DNA of 64,000 nt, taken from Erigeron canadensis (taxonomy: Eukaryota > Streptophyta > Magnoliopsida > Asterales > Asteraceae). Below are positions 12,910 to 25,900 of the stretch, piece by piece. The first letter of the stretch is position 1. Every line of letters starts with the position of its first letter. The notes beneath the pieces were generated by a model. The model worked only from the letters and a program-made list of their open reading frames with translations. It was not told where the DNA came from and did no database searches. A program made the translations under genes and the position numbers. Location: assembly GCF_010389155.1 (NCBI RefSeq), contig NC_057768.1, positions 45,239,633 through 45,303,632 on the forward strand, in the 5' to 3' direction.

Positions 12910-13213
12910 TATTATGTACAATTAGTTCTCAGCTCCAATAGTTCGCATTTTCTGATTCCGTTCAGTTCCGGTCTCATATCTGGTTTCAAAAAAAGGTATC
13001 CCCGACACCCGATGGGGACTGGTATGGGGATATAATTTAATTTCCCGACGGGGATGGGGACGGGGATTACAAGTGAAAATTGGGTACGGGGATGGGGATT
13101 GATATCCCCGACAATCCCTGCCCAATTGCCATCCTTAGTTATATACAATTAGTTCTCAGTTCCAATAGTTCGCATTTTCTGATTCCGTCCAGTTCCGGTC
13201 CCATATCTGGTTT
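12910..13213. repeat. about 75-bp direct repeat flanking a G-rich core
   Basis: The phrase running from TACAATTAGTTCTCAG to CATATCTGGTTT occurs at about 12,917-12,987 and again at 13,144-13,213 with a few mismatches. Between the copies lies G-rich, partly palindromic sequence with six runs of three or four G between 13,050 and 13,097 and a GATATCCCCGAC motif. Probably a degraded repeat element in the interval between the G-gamma and DUF1218 genes (12,620-13,551), which otherwise holds no gene. Confidence 0.6.
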
Positions 13214-13551
13214 AAATCCACCGTACATCATAATTGAGTAGTTGAAAAGAGAAATTTTATACATTTATGGATCAAAGATGGAAAGCCGTCAACAAACAAG
13301 GAGTCCTCACACAGAGCTGTCTACTGAAGTACCATCTTATCGATCTCAATGCTAAATTAACCATAAAATGAAACATGGACCATGTAAAACAACTTGATTA
13401 TCATAAATTAAACATGTTTTTCACCAATATAAGATAGAGCATATTTACACGTTTTGATTGATTCAGACCACCATACTTGGAATTTTATAATGTGACTCCA
13501 GTTTGAATGCATAAAGACTGATAAATAAAATTAAGAAAACCCAAATTATTG

Positions 13552-15511
13552 CTAAGCATTGCCCTTGATGACACCATCGCCATCATATTCAGTGGAGATT
13601 GGATCACTGCCGGCACCTTTAACATCATCAAAGTAGTCCTCTCTTGCATTATCAGCCAGCATGAGGGAAACCAACCAGAAGAGAGCTGCATCAAGAGCTA
13701 GAAATGCACCACCACCAAGCAATCCAGTTTTTGCTGTAGGGCAAGTTGTTTCAAGGTTGTAATGGACATTGCTGACAAGGTGTTTGTGCTCAGTAATTGT
13801 TGGCCATAAAAGCATTGTTGCTGCTAGTCCAGTCGAACCCCTGTGTCATTTGGGTAAACAGGTAAATTGTCAAACCTCAGATAATGGTATAAACACTTTG
13901 TATATCACCATAGCTTTGAATCATCAAAATATCTATGTTAAACATCTACAAGTGTCTTACATATGCTGATAGTGATACCAATATCCAAAAATACTAAAAA
14001 TACTATTCTTTGTACATTTGATATTGTTTTTTATACATAACAATTTACAATACTACTCAAAGTTGTAATTTGAATTTTACGTTGTTTCTAATGATCAGGT
14101 TGTGAGTCATCACCAGCAAAGGATATAAAGAAATTTGATTGATAGTATAGCACATGTATTGAGTTTCTCATAAAGTCAAACTCGTGCGACAGGAGGAATA
14201 GCAGCTGTTAGTCACATTTGAACTTAGTTACCATGATAAGTGAAGCATGGCACATTTGGTCCAATTCAAGTTCATACAAATAAGTGATAATTTTCCTTTT
14301 AACTTTTCAAAACTTTGTATCACTCCCTTATTTAGTAACTACTTACTCTCCTGTCCAAAGTGAGTGCCCACCTTTCTATTATTAGTTTGTCCCAATTTAA
14401 GTGCCCTCCTACAAACGAAATATAATTTCTTAACCATTTTACCTTGATACAATGTTTCACAAAACGTACAAAGGACATAGGAGCCGGAGCAAAAAGTTTG
14501 GGTAAATGGGTAATATAGTCATTTTTCTATTACACAACGTAATTATACAATTTTTTTTAAGTTTGTGTGTTTTGGTTGTGGACACTTATCTTGGGGGTGA
14601 AGGAGTATTTATATATTAGAAATCAGGGGAAGTTATAGATCTTGTTTTACTAATACATATTTCAGGTATTTACAAAGTGGCAAGATTAGGGTGATGTGGA
14701 CATACAAAGCAATCAGGAAGAATACAAAGAAACTGGTGCTTTTGAACAATGCCTCCCGTGGAACAGACTTCCCTTTGTAGGGATAAAACAACGATGATCC
14801 TCCAGCCAAAGTAGATGCAACAAGAAACCCAAATGACAAATATCCCAAAGCCACAGTGGGATCAGCTGGATACTTGCAGATAATGACATCCTTCCCTGTG
14901 ATCGGGGTTCCAGATGCGGGCTGCAAATACAGATAGGAAAAAAAAAAAAAAAAAAAAACAGAACAAGACAAGCTCAAATAAGATGGTGCATGGATGTGCA
15001 TTTCGAAACTCGAAAATTATAATGTGATATTATATAGTCAGAGTAGGATACTTGGTTGTAATAAAAATGGGCCGTATGAGTTAGTATTTGGAACTAACGA
15101 TTTGATAATGAGTTTTCTTTCAACTGATTATGAAAATAATTAGCTGGTGACCAGTTATCATACAAACTTATAACCCAAAACTAATTAACCCTTAGATAAT
15201 CTAAACTAGAAGCCAACTGTGTATCCAAATTCTTTGGCTTTGGAAAATATATAACTTAAATACGGCCATAAACCAGCTAGTCACAGCTTTGTCTGTAATG
15301 CATAAAAAGGCAATATGATTTCTACCTTTTAGTTTTTACTCTAATGACCGGCTGAAATTCTATGATCATATGAAATAGACAACCGAAAGGGTAAAAGACT
15401 AAAGGGGAAAATTTAATATACCTTTTTGTTTTCAGCAATAACACCAAACACGAAAGACAAAATCCCAAGGGTTCCAACAAGCAAAGACATCTGTTTGGTA
15501 GTAACTGCCAT
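13552..15511 (-). CDS. DUF1218 family four-pass membrane protein
   Basis: Three coding exons: 15511-15422, 14920-14706, 13840-13552; 594 nt, 197 residues. Residues 8-26 form the first hydrophobic helix (LLVGTLGILSFVFGVIA). The next exon gives PASGTPITGKDVIICKYP and a second helix, then LFYPYKGKSVPREALF, a third helix, LWPTITEHKHL, and a fourth helix in GGGAFLALDAALFWLVSLML. This cysteine-containing loop and helix order is that of plant DUF1218 proteins, a family that includes modifiers of lignin and vascular pattern; the specific role here is unknown. The tail after the last helix is acidic (DYFDDVKG...). A Stowaway-like MITE sits in the intron between exons 2 and 3. Confidence 0.93.
14344..14607. 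mobile_element. Stowaway-like MITE
   Basis: Inverted ends: left TACTCTCCTGTCCAAAGTGA, right ending GACACTTATCTTGGGGGTGA then AGGAGTA. The outer TA on each side would be the target duplication, as for Tc1/mariner Stowaway MITEs. It lies in the second coding intron of the DUF1218 gene and has no coding capacity. Confidence 0.6.
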
Positions 15512-16690
15512 TGCACCTTAAAGATTCTTATATACTGCATGTCAAAATCAGATAATGAGTTAAAACAATAATCCCATGGGTAAATTCAAACAACAAGAAA
15601 ATGAAGCCATACTGAAATTTTTACCAAGTAGCAATTAGCAATATGCAAAAAATCACACTTTTGATTAAAAAAGCACCTGAAATAAACCTCAAAACCTCCC
15701 TAGTTCATACAACTAGAAACACAGGATGACCATATTGTATAACTTAAGGTAAATTTGATAACAGGATACAAAAGTAGGTATCAAGAAGCTTGGCGCAGAG
15801 GGTGATCATTCATATAGATGGTTTAGGACCTCGTTATCTTTCGAAGTTAATAGTAGCCCATTTGACAAGTCAATGGGAACCTCAGTTCTGGGAACTAATG
15901 AAGATCATATAGTCAAAAAGAAGCAATAATCTGAATATATTCTAGTATTACATAAAGAAAAAAACCTAAAACTTCCGCACATAATGTGACACATCACCCT
16001 TTTCTAAGTACGAGACATCATCCTCTTTCCCCCATCCTAAATAAAATGTGACACATAACTCTTTGCATTAAACCACCATCGGCAATCACTCCGAATATCC
16101 CTCAAAGTTATACATACAATTTGGGTGAAGAGACTAAGAAATAATAATTTCCATTTAATTTATCAAAGAAGAACAATAATCATTAAAACTCGAGTAACAA
16201 TTACCACAAAAGTATGCAATTTGTATAGATTGTAAGCTAAAAAGTAACCTACTTGACACCCAAAACTGAGATCAAATACATATACATATGAATATACCAA
16301 GATTCAAAAATTTTGAAAAAAAAAAACTCCAAAAGTCAAAAGATACATTAGCATGTTCACACATATTCACTAATGATCCAAGATACATTCCAGAAAAAAT
16401 AAAATCAAAATTTAAACAATTAAACACACTAATTATATTTCTAAAAAAGAGTATATATATGTGTGTGTGTGTATTTAACTATGTAAATAAAGCCCTACCA
16501 AACTACAATTGAGAAAGTAAGAATGAAGACCCTACATATATGTAATGTTTATATCATCAAAGATTGAATTTTTATTTAAGAAAATAAACATAAGTAATGA
16601 AAGATATACCCCAAGTCTGGAAACCGGTTGAGATAAGGAGATGGAATGGAATCAGGGTGTGAGATAATCACAAATACCAGGGAATCAATC
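15512..16690 (-). promoter_or_regulatory. 5' UTR with intron of the DUF1218 gene
   Basis: On the minus strand a donor (GG then GTATATC, at 16609-16608) and an acceptor (TGCAG ending at 15535) would splice an upstream leader exon ending at 16610 to the leader base 15534, just before the start codon at 15511. This predicts a roughly 1.1-kb 5' UTR intron, common in plant genes of this kind. The transcription start is not defined. Confidence 0.5.
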
Positions 16691-19600
16691 AAGTCAGCTA
16701 TAGCTGGGGTGGTTTTATAGTCAACGATGATGTAGTAGAATTTGGGCCCATAAGTTATATAAAATAATAATAATAAGATTATACAAGGCCCATAAACAGA
16801 ATTTTAATGAAATATTAATTAAATTTTTTTAAAATATCAATAAAAGGAAAATACAAATTGCCGTAGAAAATGGGATCTCTCCCACTTGGGTAGTTGCTCC
16901 ACTATTATCGGATGTAAAAAGAGTCCTACGTTTACCTAATCAAAATCAAAGCTCGATTTATTTATTTTATTTTATTTGATATTAATAATGTTACAATACA
17001 AGTCCTTAAATACTAATCTGACTCTAATTCTCGACCATAAACAAATTAACTCGTTATTTTTTCTTTCAAAGGTTGCCAATTGTTTTATTTAATGTTGATA
17101 AGCAAAAAAATATGAATTAACATTAAATGTTGTTTTTTGTATGCTTTGATTTTAATAATGCTTTTGACGCTGTATTGGAGGTAAAATATCGACAGTATTA
17201 CTAATTACCTTTGATAAAATTATAGCTATCAAGTTTTATCAAAGATATAAATGACCTCTAATATGGTTGGGCGTGAGTTTGATGTTATTACCACTTGTAG
17301 ACAAATGGTGATAGTCCTAATGTTTACAACCCGATATTTTATTTTAAATGGAAAAACACATCTTTTAAAGTATATAAACAATGTATGCATAATATTCTAA
17401 TCTGACTTTACATGTCATTGTCATTCTGAATTGATTGTTTGTTTGTTTTCTTTTTTTCCCTTGTGTCATATAAGGCTACACAAGAAAGGTGAAAGTATGA
17501 GTCTTGATTACGAAATGTTATTTTAAAGAGAGAGCTTATTGATGGAATCAACTAAAATACCAGAGCACATGTACTTAGTTTAGTATTAGATTCACACAAC
17601 AATATTTAACCATAATATATGTTTTATTAATTACTATCTATGATACGAAGTATTTTGTATTTGACTTTTACCATGTCTACTAAATATATATGAATTTGTG
17701 TTCGTAATTCAAATCCAACAAAATCCCTATTTCGCCCGGGTGATTGCAATACGACTACTCGAATAGTAGATATAAAGGATTCAGAAATGTGTCCAAGTTA
17801 ATTGTTAATGCAAATTGATTGTGGGGTGTTAAAAAAAACCAAACTTAAATAACCCAACCCAATCCAAATGGGTTCGAGTTATACGGGTTGGATTATTCGG
17901 GTTTTAGGTTAGTTATTCAGTTAACCATACCCATATAAATTTAATCAGTTCGGGTTGTGGGTGGTAAAAATTCATTTCGGGTTACCCGAATAAATTCTTC
18001 TTATTTCTTAGATTATTATTATTATGATAAATATGACATGATTACTAAAATACTAACAGTAATCAACAATTATAATTTTGTTTTTCCATTAAAACTTTCA
18101 ACATATATAAATTTTGTCTAATATTATGTCATTTGTTATTGTAAATTTGGAAACAAAAAATGTTAGTACTTCAAATTTAGAGTTACTGATCATTAGAATA
18201 ACAAGATATATAAGACTTTGACGGAAAGAAACAAGAAAAAGTATTCTTTTAGACTAGACTAGTACTCGGATAATGCATGTACTCTCTTCTTTTTTGTATT
18301 CTAATATTTGATTATGCGTAGATCTCTCTCTTTTTCTTTTTTTTTTTTTGAATTGGAATTTTTTGTAGTTGTTTCAAAACATTTTCAATTGGTTAATTCG
18401 GGTTTAACCCAAACCAACCTGAACCTTTTAACCCAAAACTCGAAACCTAATTCTTTTTTCGGTTCGATTTATGAGTCACATTTTGCATGATCCAAACCCA
18501 GACCCATATAACCCGAAATCCGAATAGCCTGATCAATCAAACACACATATATAATCTACTAGTTCAGTTACAAAATATATGTTTTAAACCTTCATAAATG
18601 CAACCGTTTTATAAAAAAGATTCACAACTATAATTTGTTATAGAACATCAAAACCGAGAGGTGTACGTTATTTGTACAATGTAATGTATATATGATAAAA
18701 GCTTAATTAGAGGTGAATAAAATTATGAAAAATTCTACAAGGACAAACAAACTATTACAAACTCACGTGAACCAATCATATAAGGAAAAAGAATGAAAAA
18801 GGAAAAAAAAAATAATTTTATTAGTTTTTACTGTCTAAATGAGTTTATAACATTTGTTTGTAAGAGTTTGTTTATCAATGTAGAATTTTTCATAAATTAT
18901 TCAGGTAACAATTATTGGTATACTTAAGTTAAATTAAAATATAATTAATGACTATCATTATGAATAGTGGCATTGCCACTAAAATTGTGATAAATGGCCC
19001 AATAAAATATAATCACGTGTCAAGTATTTTCTACTAATGTATTATTATTTTGCATGTTGAAAGTTTGGTTCTTCGTATTTTTATTTTTGCTTACTCTTAT
19101 ATACATACGAATATACGATTATACGAATATGATATGCCAAAGTGGTTTTGATGCTCCCTTTGACGTATTAGGCTTTTTGTGTTTTTTGATTTTTAACTTT
19201 ATGATACAAAAAAAGTAAAAAAAAGTAGGTAAGTAACTGTTCAGTGCCGTCTTCTGTGGGTTTTGAGCCCCAATACCTTGATGGTGTATGAGGGAGGTTA
19301 AGATGTAGGCATATCTTACCTCTAACTAAGTAAAAAAACTCCTTTCAGTTTCTATCTAAATGGTAGAAAATGCCCTCCGGTACAAAACAAACATATAGTA
19401 ATTTTTTCCGTGGTTGTGCAATTGCTTTAATATAGGTGATTTTGGCATCACCTTACTTTTTTTCGTTTTGCGATTGTTGGGTTATTTATTATTATTTTAA
19501 AAAGTTTTTTCCGTCTTTAAACCACATCAATAACAAGTACAATCATGATAATCATAATTTTACTTTACAATTTTTTTTTGTTTGAACGGTAAACTGGGGC

Positions 19601-20031
19601 TCAGCGGCTTGCCTTTTCATATATCCAGATCCAATCCCTGTGGAAACCCATATTGGGAAAATCTTTGTGTCCATTTTTGTCAGCATCCGCTTACACCGAG
19701 ATTTGAACCCAAGACCTCCAAATCTCAGGTTCCACCATATATATATATTTTTTTACATTGGGTATTGTTATGAGATAAGTTATTTTAGAGTTACTAAGTA
19801 TTCTGAAATGTAACAAACTTTCGACGAATAGTATATAGTGTAAAATAACTAAAGTTGTGTGCATTGTATGTAATCATATTTAAATTATGTGTATTGTATG
19901 TAAGAATGCATATGTAACAACCCTTGTTAGTTTTTATTTGATCGGATATATTTTCTTACATACAATACACATTATCTAAAAATGATTACGTTAATTAACA
20001 TTTTTCGATTTAAAATACATCAATAACAAAT
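16691..20031. other. intergenic region, mostly AT-rich
   Basis: No gene recognised. 17,826-18,540 carries short GGGTT/AACCC-rich phrases in both orientations (for example GGTTCGAGTTATACGGGTTG and its counterparts near 18,390-18,530), suggesting the two ends of an old inverted-repeat element. 19,560-19,735 resembles a common plant repeat ending in GATTTGAACCCAAGACCTCC but cannot be classified. Confidence 0.35.
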
Positions 20032-20098
20032 GTAAATGTAACAACACGACTCGATAACTCGAAAACACAAAAGTTTTTTTTTTTTTTTATATATGCTT

Positions 20099-20303
20099 CA
20101 CTGTGCCGCAGTGAGGTCGAGTGCTCCCACTGCGCCGCAATGGAAATTCTCGGGCCAAAACTGGAAGAACCCCCCCCCCCCCCACTGCGCCGCAGTGGGC
20201 TTGGCACGCTCCCACTGCGCCGCAGTGGGAAGAAAAGAAATTTTGGCAGTGGGATTCCACTGCGCCGCAGTGGGCTCGGCACGCTCCCACTGCGCCGCAG
20301 TGG
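20099..20303. repeat. six copies of a GC-rich 17-bp palindrome
   Basis: CCACTGCGCCGCAGTGG (8-bp arms around a single C) or a one-base variant occurs at about 20,099, 20,128, 20,182, 20,211, 20,257 and 20,286. Copies 3-4 and 5-6 are spaced by nearly the same linker (GGCTTGGCACGCT or GGCTCGGCACGCT). A run of 13 C precedes copy 3. Open frames across it are an artefact of the repeat. Confidence 0.9.
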
Positions 20304-20953
20304 CCCACAACCCAACAACATCAAACTTTGCCCACTTTAAGACTTAACCAAAACCCTTGAACCACAACCAAAATTATAAGAAATTACATTCCAGAATTGG
20401 AAGTAAGAGAGTTAACCCGAAAACATTCATATTTGTCAAATTAGTTTGATCCATGATCGACCACGCAACCATATGGGTCGATTACCCATTTGACATGCTA
20501 CAACCAAACCAACTATCCTTATCAACTACAAAGGACATGAACATGACCATTTACAAAACATATCAAAATATGGCCAATAACAACCAAAATGTACCATGAG
20601 CCAATGTCAAGAGGGACAACTAGGTTTCTAACCAAATCATCGTCATTCGTCGGGAATGACCTAATTACCTTCAAGACGTCCAAAGATCGCTTCAAACTCT
20701 AAATCAACTATCTTCAAACAACACTCACTAGTTCCTTCCTCCGGAACTACCTATATAAGAGGGTAAACATCTAAAATATAAGCAAAGGCTTAGTGAATAT
20801 ACTTGCATACATTTACAAATACGAAGGAGGGCATAGTACAAGGACTTTCACATGTAACCTATGGCATCGTGGTGTCACATTTACATATTCACCTTGCACA
20901 CAAACAATACATATATGGATCCATATAAGCTAAACGATCATAACAAATCATAT

Positions 20954-21044
20954 CTATCGGGATTCTTAGGCCCCGGAGGTTCTTAGGCCTCATATCACAT
21001 CAACTATCGGGATTCTTAGGCCCCGGAGGTTCTTAGGCCTCATA
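20954..21044. repeat. two tandem copies of a 41-bp unit, 50-bp period
   Basis: The phrase beginning CTATCGGGATTCTTAGGCCC and ending CTTAGGCCTCATA occurs at 20,954-20,994 and 21,004-21,044, identical by eye. Each unit itself contains TTCTTAGGCC twice. It lies inside the solo LTR. Confidence 0.9.
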
Positions 21045-22083
21045 AACCATGCCCCACATGGGCTTAACGCCGAACCAATTACCATGCTTGGAACATTCAC
21101 ATCTCATGGTAATTGGCCCAACGTATACATAAAGGTATGCAAGAATACTCACCTCCTTCGCAATAAAGAGAATAACGCTAACAACAAGCACAAGCAAGCT
21201 TCAACCTAAAATCGTATCGAAAAAAAAAACATAAGCTTACATTCACAACTTGACTAGTTCAACTTAGCCATTCACAATCACTAGCCTTTTCTAAACCCAA
21301 AACCCAACCCATTTGTCATTGAGTTACTTTCATCTTTAACTATAACATTAGGTAGTTCAACCTACTATTTTCATTCACACAACAATAACTAGTAATGTTC
21401 ATCTTTTCTCACAAACTCGATTCATCACATGAATTTATCAATTTCATAATCAAACACATCTTATAACTCAATGACAACTAGGTTAACTAAGGAATTGGAG
21501 AAAATGAACCATACTTCATTTTCTAGCAAAATCCCCCAAATTGGTTCATCCATGAACCCTAATTTCAGAAGGAAGATAAAACTAAATTAAGAGAATTCAA
21601 TACCTCAAGATTCAAAGAGCTAAATCAAGACTATAGGCTACAACTCCTTTTTCTCCCCTTTTTCCTCTTGATTTTCAGCCACCACCCAAAATCACCAAAA
21701 CCCTAGCTTGTAAATTCCTAATATAGGTGGAGATGATTAATGATTTTGTTCTTGATGAACTACTCTTTGATTTTGAAAGAATATGAGAAGGAATGCATGA
21801 AGGGAAGAAGAAAATGGGAGTGGAAGTATGATTCATACTCAAAAGAAGATGTCTGGCACTTCCTATGGGTGCCACGACCCACTCCTCAATTTGGTGGGTG
21901 TTTTACCCGCTATCCGCTAAAGTTCCAACTAAATTAATCCCATATCCAAAAATAAAATACTATGAAGTTAATTTAATGTCAAAAACTAAGAGAAGGGGTT
22001 AATTTCCTTTACCTTAAAATATTTGGGGTGTTACAGTAAACGCAATCACAATAATTGAGTTTCGCAACGCGGGCATATCTTTA

Positions 22084-22351
22084 TCTTTACTACTTTATAA
22101 AGCAAAAACCTATTTTTATTTTTAGAAAGTTTTGCCTTTGAAATACCGAAAGTGTCCTTGGACATTTTATGTTTTTAATGAATTAATTTACACTTCAACC
22201 CTTATCTTCTAAAATATTTTCACTATCACCTTTACATTAACCTACAATCCTACACCATTTGACACCGCTACCACCACCAATAATACCATCACCGACAACA
22301 CAAAACCGCCATCCCCGCTAACTCCGCCGCATTGCGCGGGTACCATTCTCG
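22084..22351 (+). mobile_element. short Helitron, copy 1 of a 268-bp family
   Basis: Begins TC after A (TCTTTACTACTTTATAAAGC) and ends with a short GC hairpin region (GCATTGCGCGGGTACC) and CTCG before T. A second copy of the same length lies at 36,898-37,165. The interior includes ACCACCACCAATAATACCAT and no coding capacity. The terminal CTCG departs from the usual CTAG, so classification is likely but not certain. Confidence 0.6.
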
Positions 22352-22908
22352 TAACCTTGAGTTACACCATAAAATCTAGAAAATCAAGCCAGCAGCTTAT
22401 CATTTTGGCAAACACAGTTACTACGATCAGTTAAATAAACCCTACAGCAACAAACCAACCAGAGAGCTGTAAAAACCAATGTACGGCCCAACGGCTTGAT
22501 AACATGGCCCAATCAAGACCCTATCTCACTCGGATATGAATCAAGGTAGCAGCTTTTCACACCAACTGTTTTCACCCTTTTCTTCATTACTGTACATTTG
22601 TGTGTGTGTGTGGCAATTTCTGGATTTTTATTTTATTTTATTGTGGGCTGACATTAAAAGGTAAGGTAAAAAAACGGAATTTATAATATTTGATTTTTTT
22701 TTTATCGTAAATTATTATTCTAATTCTAAATGAGTTGTAGCCAGTTGAAAACAGTCCCAAAGCAAACTTAGTTTACAGAAAAAACTAGACCATACTAGCT
22801 AGATGTCGATCTTCACTTTTCATAATATCAAAACAAAATTCATCTTGAACAATTAATAAATGTTAATTAAACAAGTTAAGTCAGAACGAAGTTTGATAAA
22901 TTTGTGGT
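22352..22908. other. 3' flank of the first CCD-like gene
   Basis: Intergenic sequence between the Helitron and the CCD stop codon; it includes a short (TG)n at about 22,600. No gene seen; it should contain the CCD polyadenylation region. Confidence 0.4.
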
Positions 22909-25900
22909 TTATGTAGTAGATGTAAAGAAAGATCCATGATGACCATATGGCACTCGTTGCGGCAGACTTATTTTTGCTACCGGCTCATCCGCAAACCTCT
23001 TTTTATTAGCATCAACTACTAGTACCTGTAACCAAAAACCATAATAAGCTACATTAATCAGACCTCTGTTACTAATGAAAAGATATATTTAAGAACTGTA
23101 GGGCGGTGATATATATTTTTATATATATAGGTTACTGATCGATAGGACAGGACGTACGTAAGAGGTATCATTGTCTTCATCATGAACAAACGTAACAATC
23201 CAACCGTCGTCTTCCTTTACGCTTCCTGGTTTCGATACGAAAGCTGATCCTGTGCAAAAGTTGTTCTTTGGTAACCAATGATACTCTATCTTTACGTTCC
23301 CTTCACCATTCCTACTTTGCTCCCCGGCTTCTTCTGCTTCTTCTTCTTCAAAGTATAGTTTAGCTAGTCCTCCAAATTTAGTTTTCCCTGAAACATATTT
23401 TTCATGGATGGAGGCATTGTCAAGTTTAAATGTTATCCCGTGTGTCGTTTATTGAATTCCCAAGATGAGATAACATACCACATCATATTTAGTTGTTTAA
23501 GTAAGTTCTATTCATTTACTACTGCCCAGATCAAATATAACGCCACATTTTAAACATATTCTGCAAAAAGTTTGGTACGATTAAGAGCCATGTAGATTAG
23601 ATTACCTGCATTAGAGCTTGCAAGGGAGTCAAGAACCTGCGCGTATCCATATTGGTTTTTAAGACCTATAAAATCTGTATTGATCATTGGAAAGTCCATC
23701 GAGTATTCTGTTTGAGTTACATCTCTCTCCTTAACTTCTAAAGTCTCCAAGTTCAATCTCCATTCTCTAACAGTAGCAAACAACATTCCTTCTTCTTTTG
23801 ATCCAGGAGCACTCTCGTTATTGGAGTTCACCGAGTTAAATGTCAATCCTCTAGAGAACCAGTCAAATTTATCCTCCCCCCAGTCGGGTCCTGGAAGAAT
23901 GGGCTCATTAGCCCTGCATCCTCTTACAACAACCTTTTAAAAAGAAGGATTCATATCAGATGCCAAACTAATATGTTAGGGTCTAAAAGTATCTGAAGTT
24001 TAGTAATACATATTTATCGTTTTAGTAATGGCATATCCTCCTAATTGACTCTTGCATTACCTGATTGACGGTTAGTGATGTTTAAAAAATGTCTAGTGTC
24101 AAACACTCAAACATTGCTGGAGGATATATAACGACACCAATTATTAAGGTTATGTAATTGTACAAGAGCAATCATCAGAAAACTGAGGTATACAGTGACC
24201 ATGAAGCTGATATAGATATGCGCACCTCATTCCCATCTTCAAAGGTGTTCATTAGGTGATAAGTAACACAAGGTTCTATCCGGAACCACTTTGCTGAGTC
24301 CGCATCACCATAACGGGGAATCACTGCAATCTTTGCATCTTTCTCTTTCTCGTACTTGAATAGCCTACACCGATACTCAAGTTAATGCTTTCCCCCTTTT
24401 GCGTCACATTTTCTTTATATGTTGAGAAAGAAGGGAATGGGTGGAAGAGAATGACAAATTTCATGGGAAGGAACTTACTGGCCTCCTTTGAGTACCCTCT
24501 CTGTGCTTAGTGTTAGCATAGAATCAATTAAGATGTTATACCTGAATATTACACAAGAAAAACAGATAATTAGCTCATGTTTCTGCAACCTAAATCACTA
24601 ATATATAGTAGCTGATGCAACTCACTTTTGTGTAACACCAACTTCATGGAAAACTGAACAATGATCTAGTTGTAAGTCCAATTTGTGAATAAGTTCTTTT
24701 CCGTCGGCTATTAAAAGAAATTTATCAGAAAATATACATAATTTAAGTACCGTAATTCATTAGTGATCTATAGAAGTACCTGAAATGACACCCACAACAC
24801 AGTACGGTTTTATCGGCTCAAATCCTACAGTAACAAGTTCCCCAGTTCCAGGTGCTTTCTACACAGTTTTTACATAATTATCTTTATATATTCTTGTGGT
24901 TAGAAGAGTTGCCTATGGTTATATCATATGTTATCGTTTATTTAGAAAGGTAAGATAATTTATCATGTATACCAACCTTTGGGTGTGATGTGAAAGCTCG
25001 AGACCAACTTCCACTAGGATTCCAGTTATCATAAGTTTCAAGGCTAATTAGGTCTATCTCTTGCGGAAGGAAGTTTTCTGCAACAGAATAGTGCTTTCCA
25101 CCATGCTCAAAAACACTGGTATTGCTGAGAATTTTGTTATCTTGTCCAAATCTTAACTGTCATTATCACAAATCATATAAAGGCACAAGAAAATCTTATA
25201 AGGAAAATTTCTTTGTATCGTGCACTTATGATACATATTTTAATTGCAATTTGAAGTCCGGCCTCATAATGGTAAGTTTTTTTATCCAGTGAAATTAATG
25301 GCCCAAGTTTATGCTTTACTTCAATGCAGGCGTCTAAAATACTTTTGAGATATTGTCAAGATTGGGATAAATTGAAAATATGCCAAGTGATATTTTGTAT
25401 CATAGGTAAAGCGCAGTGCAGCTAAATGAAAGAGTTACCATTAACTTTTTTTAAATGGTATATTCACAAAATTTCTAATAGTTATAGTTTTTGGAAGATA
25501 GTTAAACTAGAACCTCATAAGATCTGGGAAATCCTACCTTGTTGAGAATTAATCCAGCAAATAAAGCTTTAGCATCTCCCTCTGCAACAGGAAGAAAGGC
25601 AGGTTTCTTCATTACAGATTCTATCTTATATGTTTCTGTTTCCACATGTCTGTTTTTGTAGTAAAATCTCCAATTCCCTTCTGAATCTTTAGTGAAATGC
25701 AGAGCATGAAGCATTCCTTCTCCTTCAACCCATAAGCTGTCAGTTTTTCCAAATATTGATTCTGCATTTTTTAAACCTCCAAATAGTGGATTTGGACCTA
25801 CACAAGGTTCCATATTTTGAGAAGGTGAATTATAGACACACTCATTAATGAAAATCAGTTGCTGACAAAAAGTGCATCAGCCAAAGTCAGTTTTATTATC

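Larger units (their letters stand above)
20037..22035 (-). mobile_element. solo LTR, about 2.0 kb
   Basis: Plus strand starts TGTAACAACACG and ends GGGGTGTTACA, so it has TG...CA ends with short inverted termini, and an exact 5-bp duplication GTAAA flanks it (20032-20036 and 22036-22040). No primer-binding site, polypurine tract or retroviral frame lies within it, so it reads as a solo LTR left by recombination. The minus orientation is preferred because it then begins TGTAACACCCC, a start common among plant Ty3-type LTRs (from memory). It contains the palindrome array and the 50-bp tandem repeat listed separately. Confidence 0.7.

Noticed and set aside
20010..20360. Several overlapping open frames (repeats of LRRSG, AAQWE and CGAVG) on both strands
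   Set aside because: They are translations of the palindrome array in every frame; a palindromic GC-rich repeat lacks stops by composition. No protein family is recognisable.
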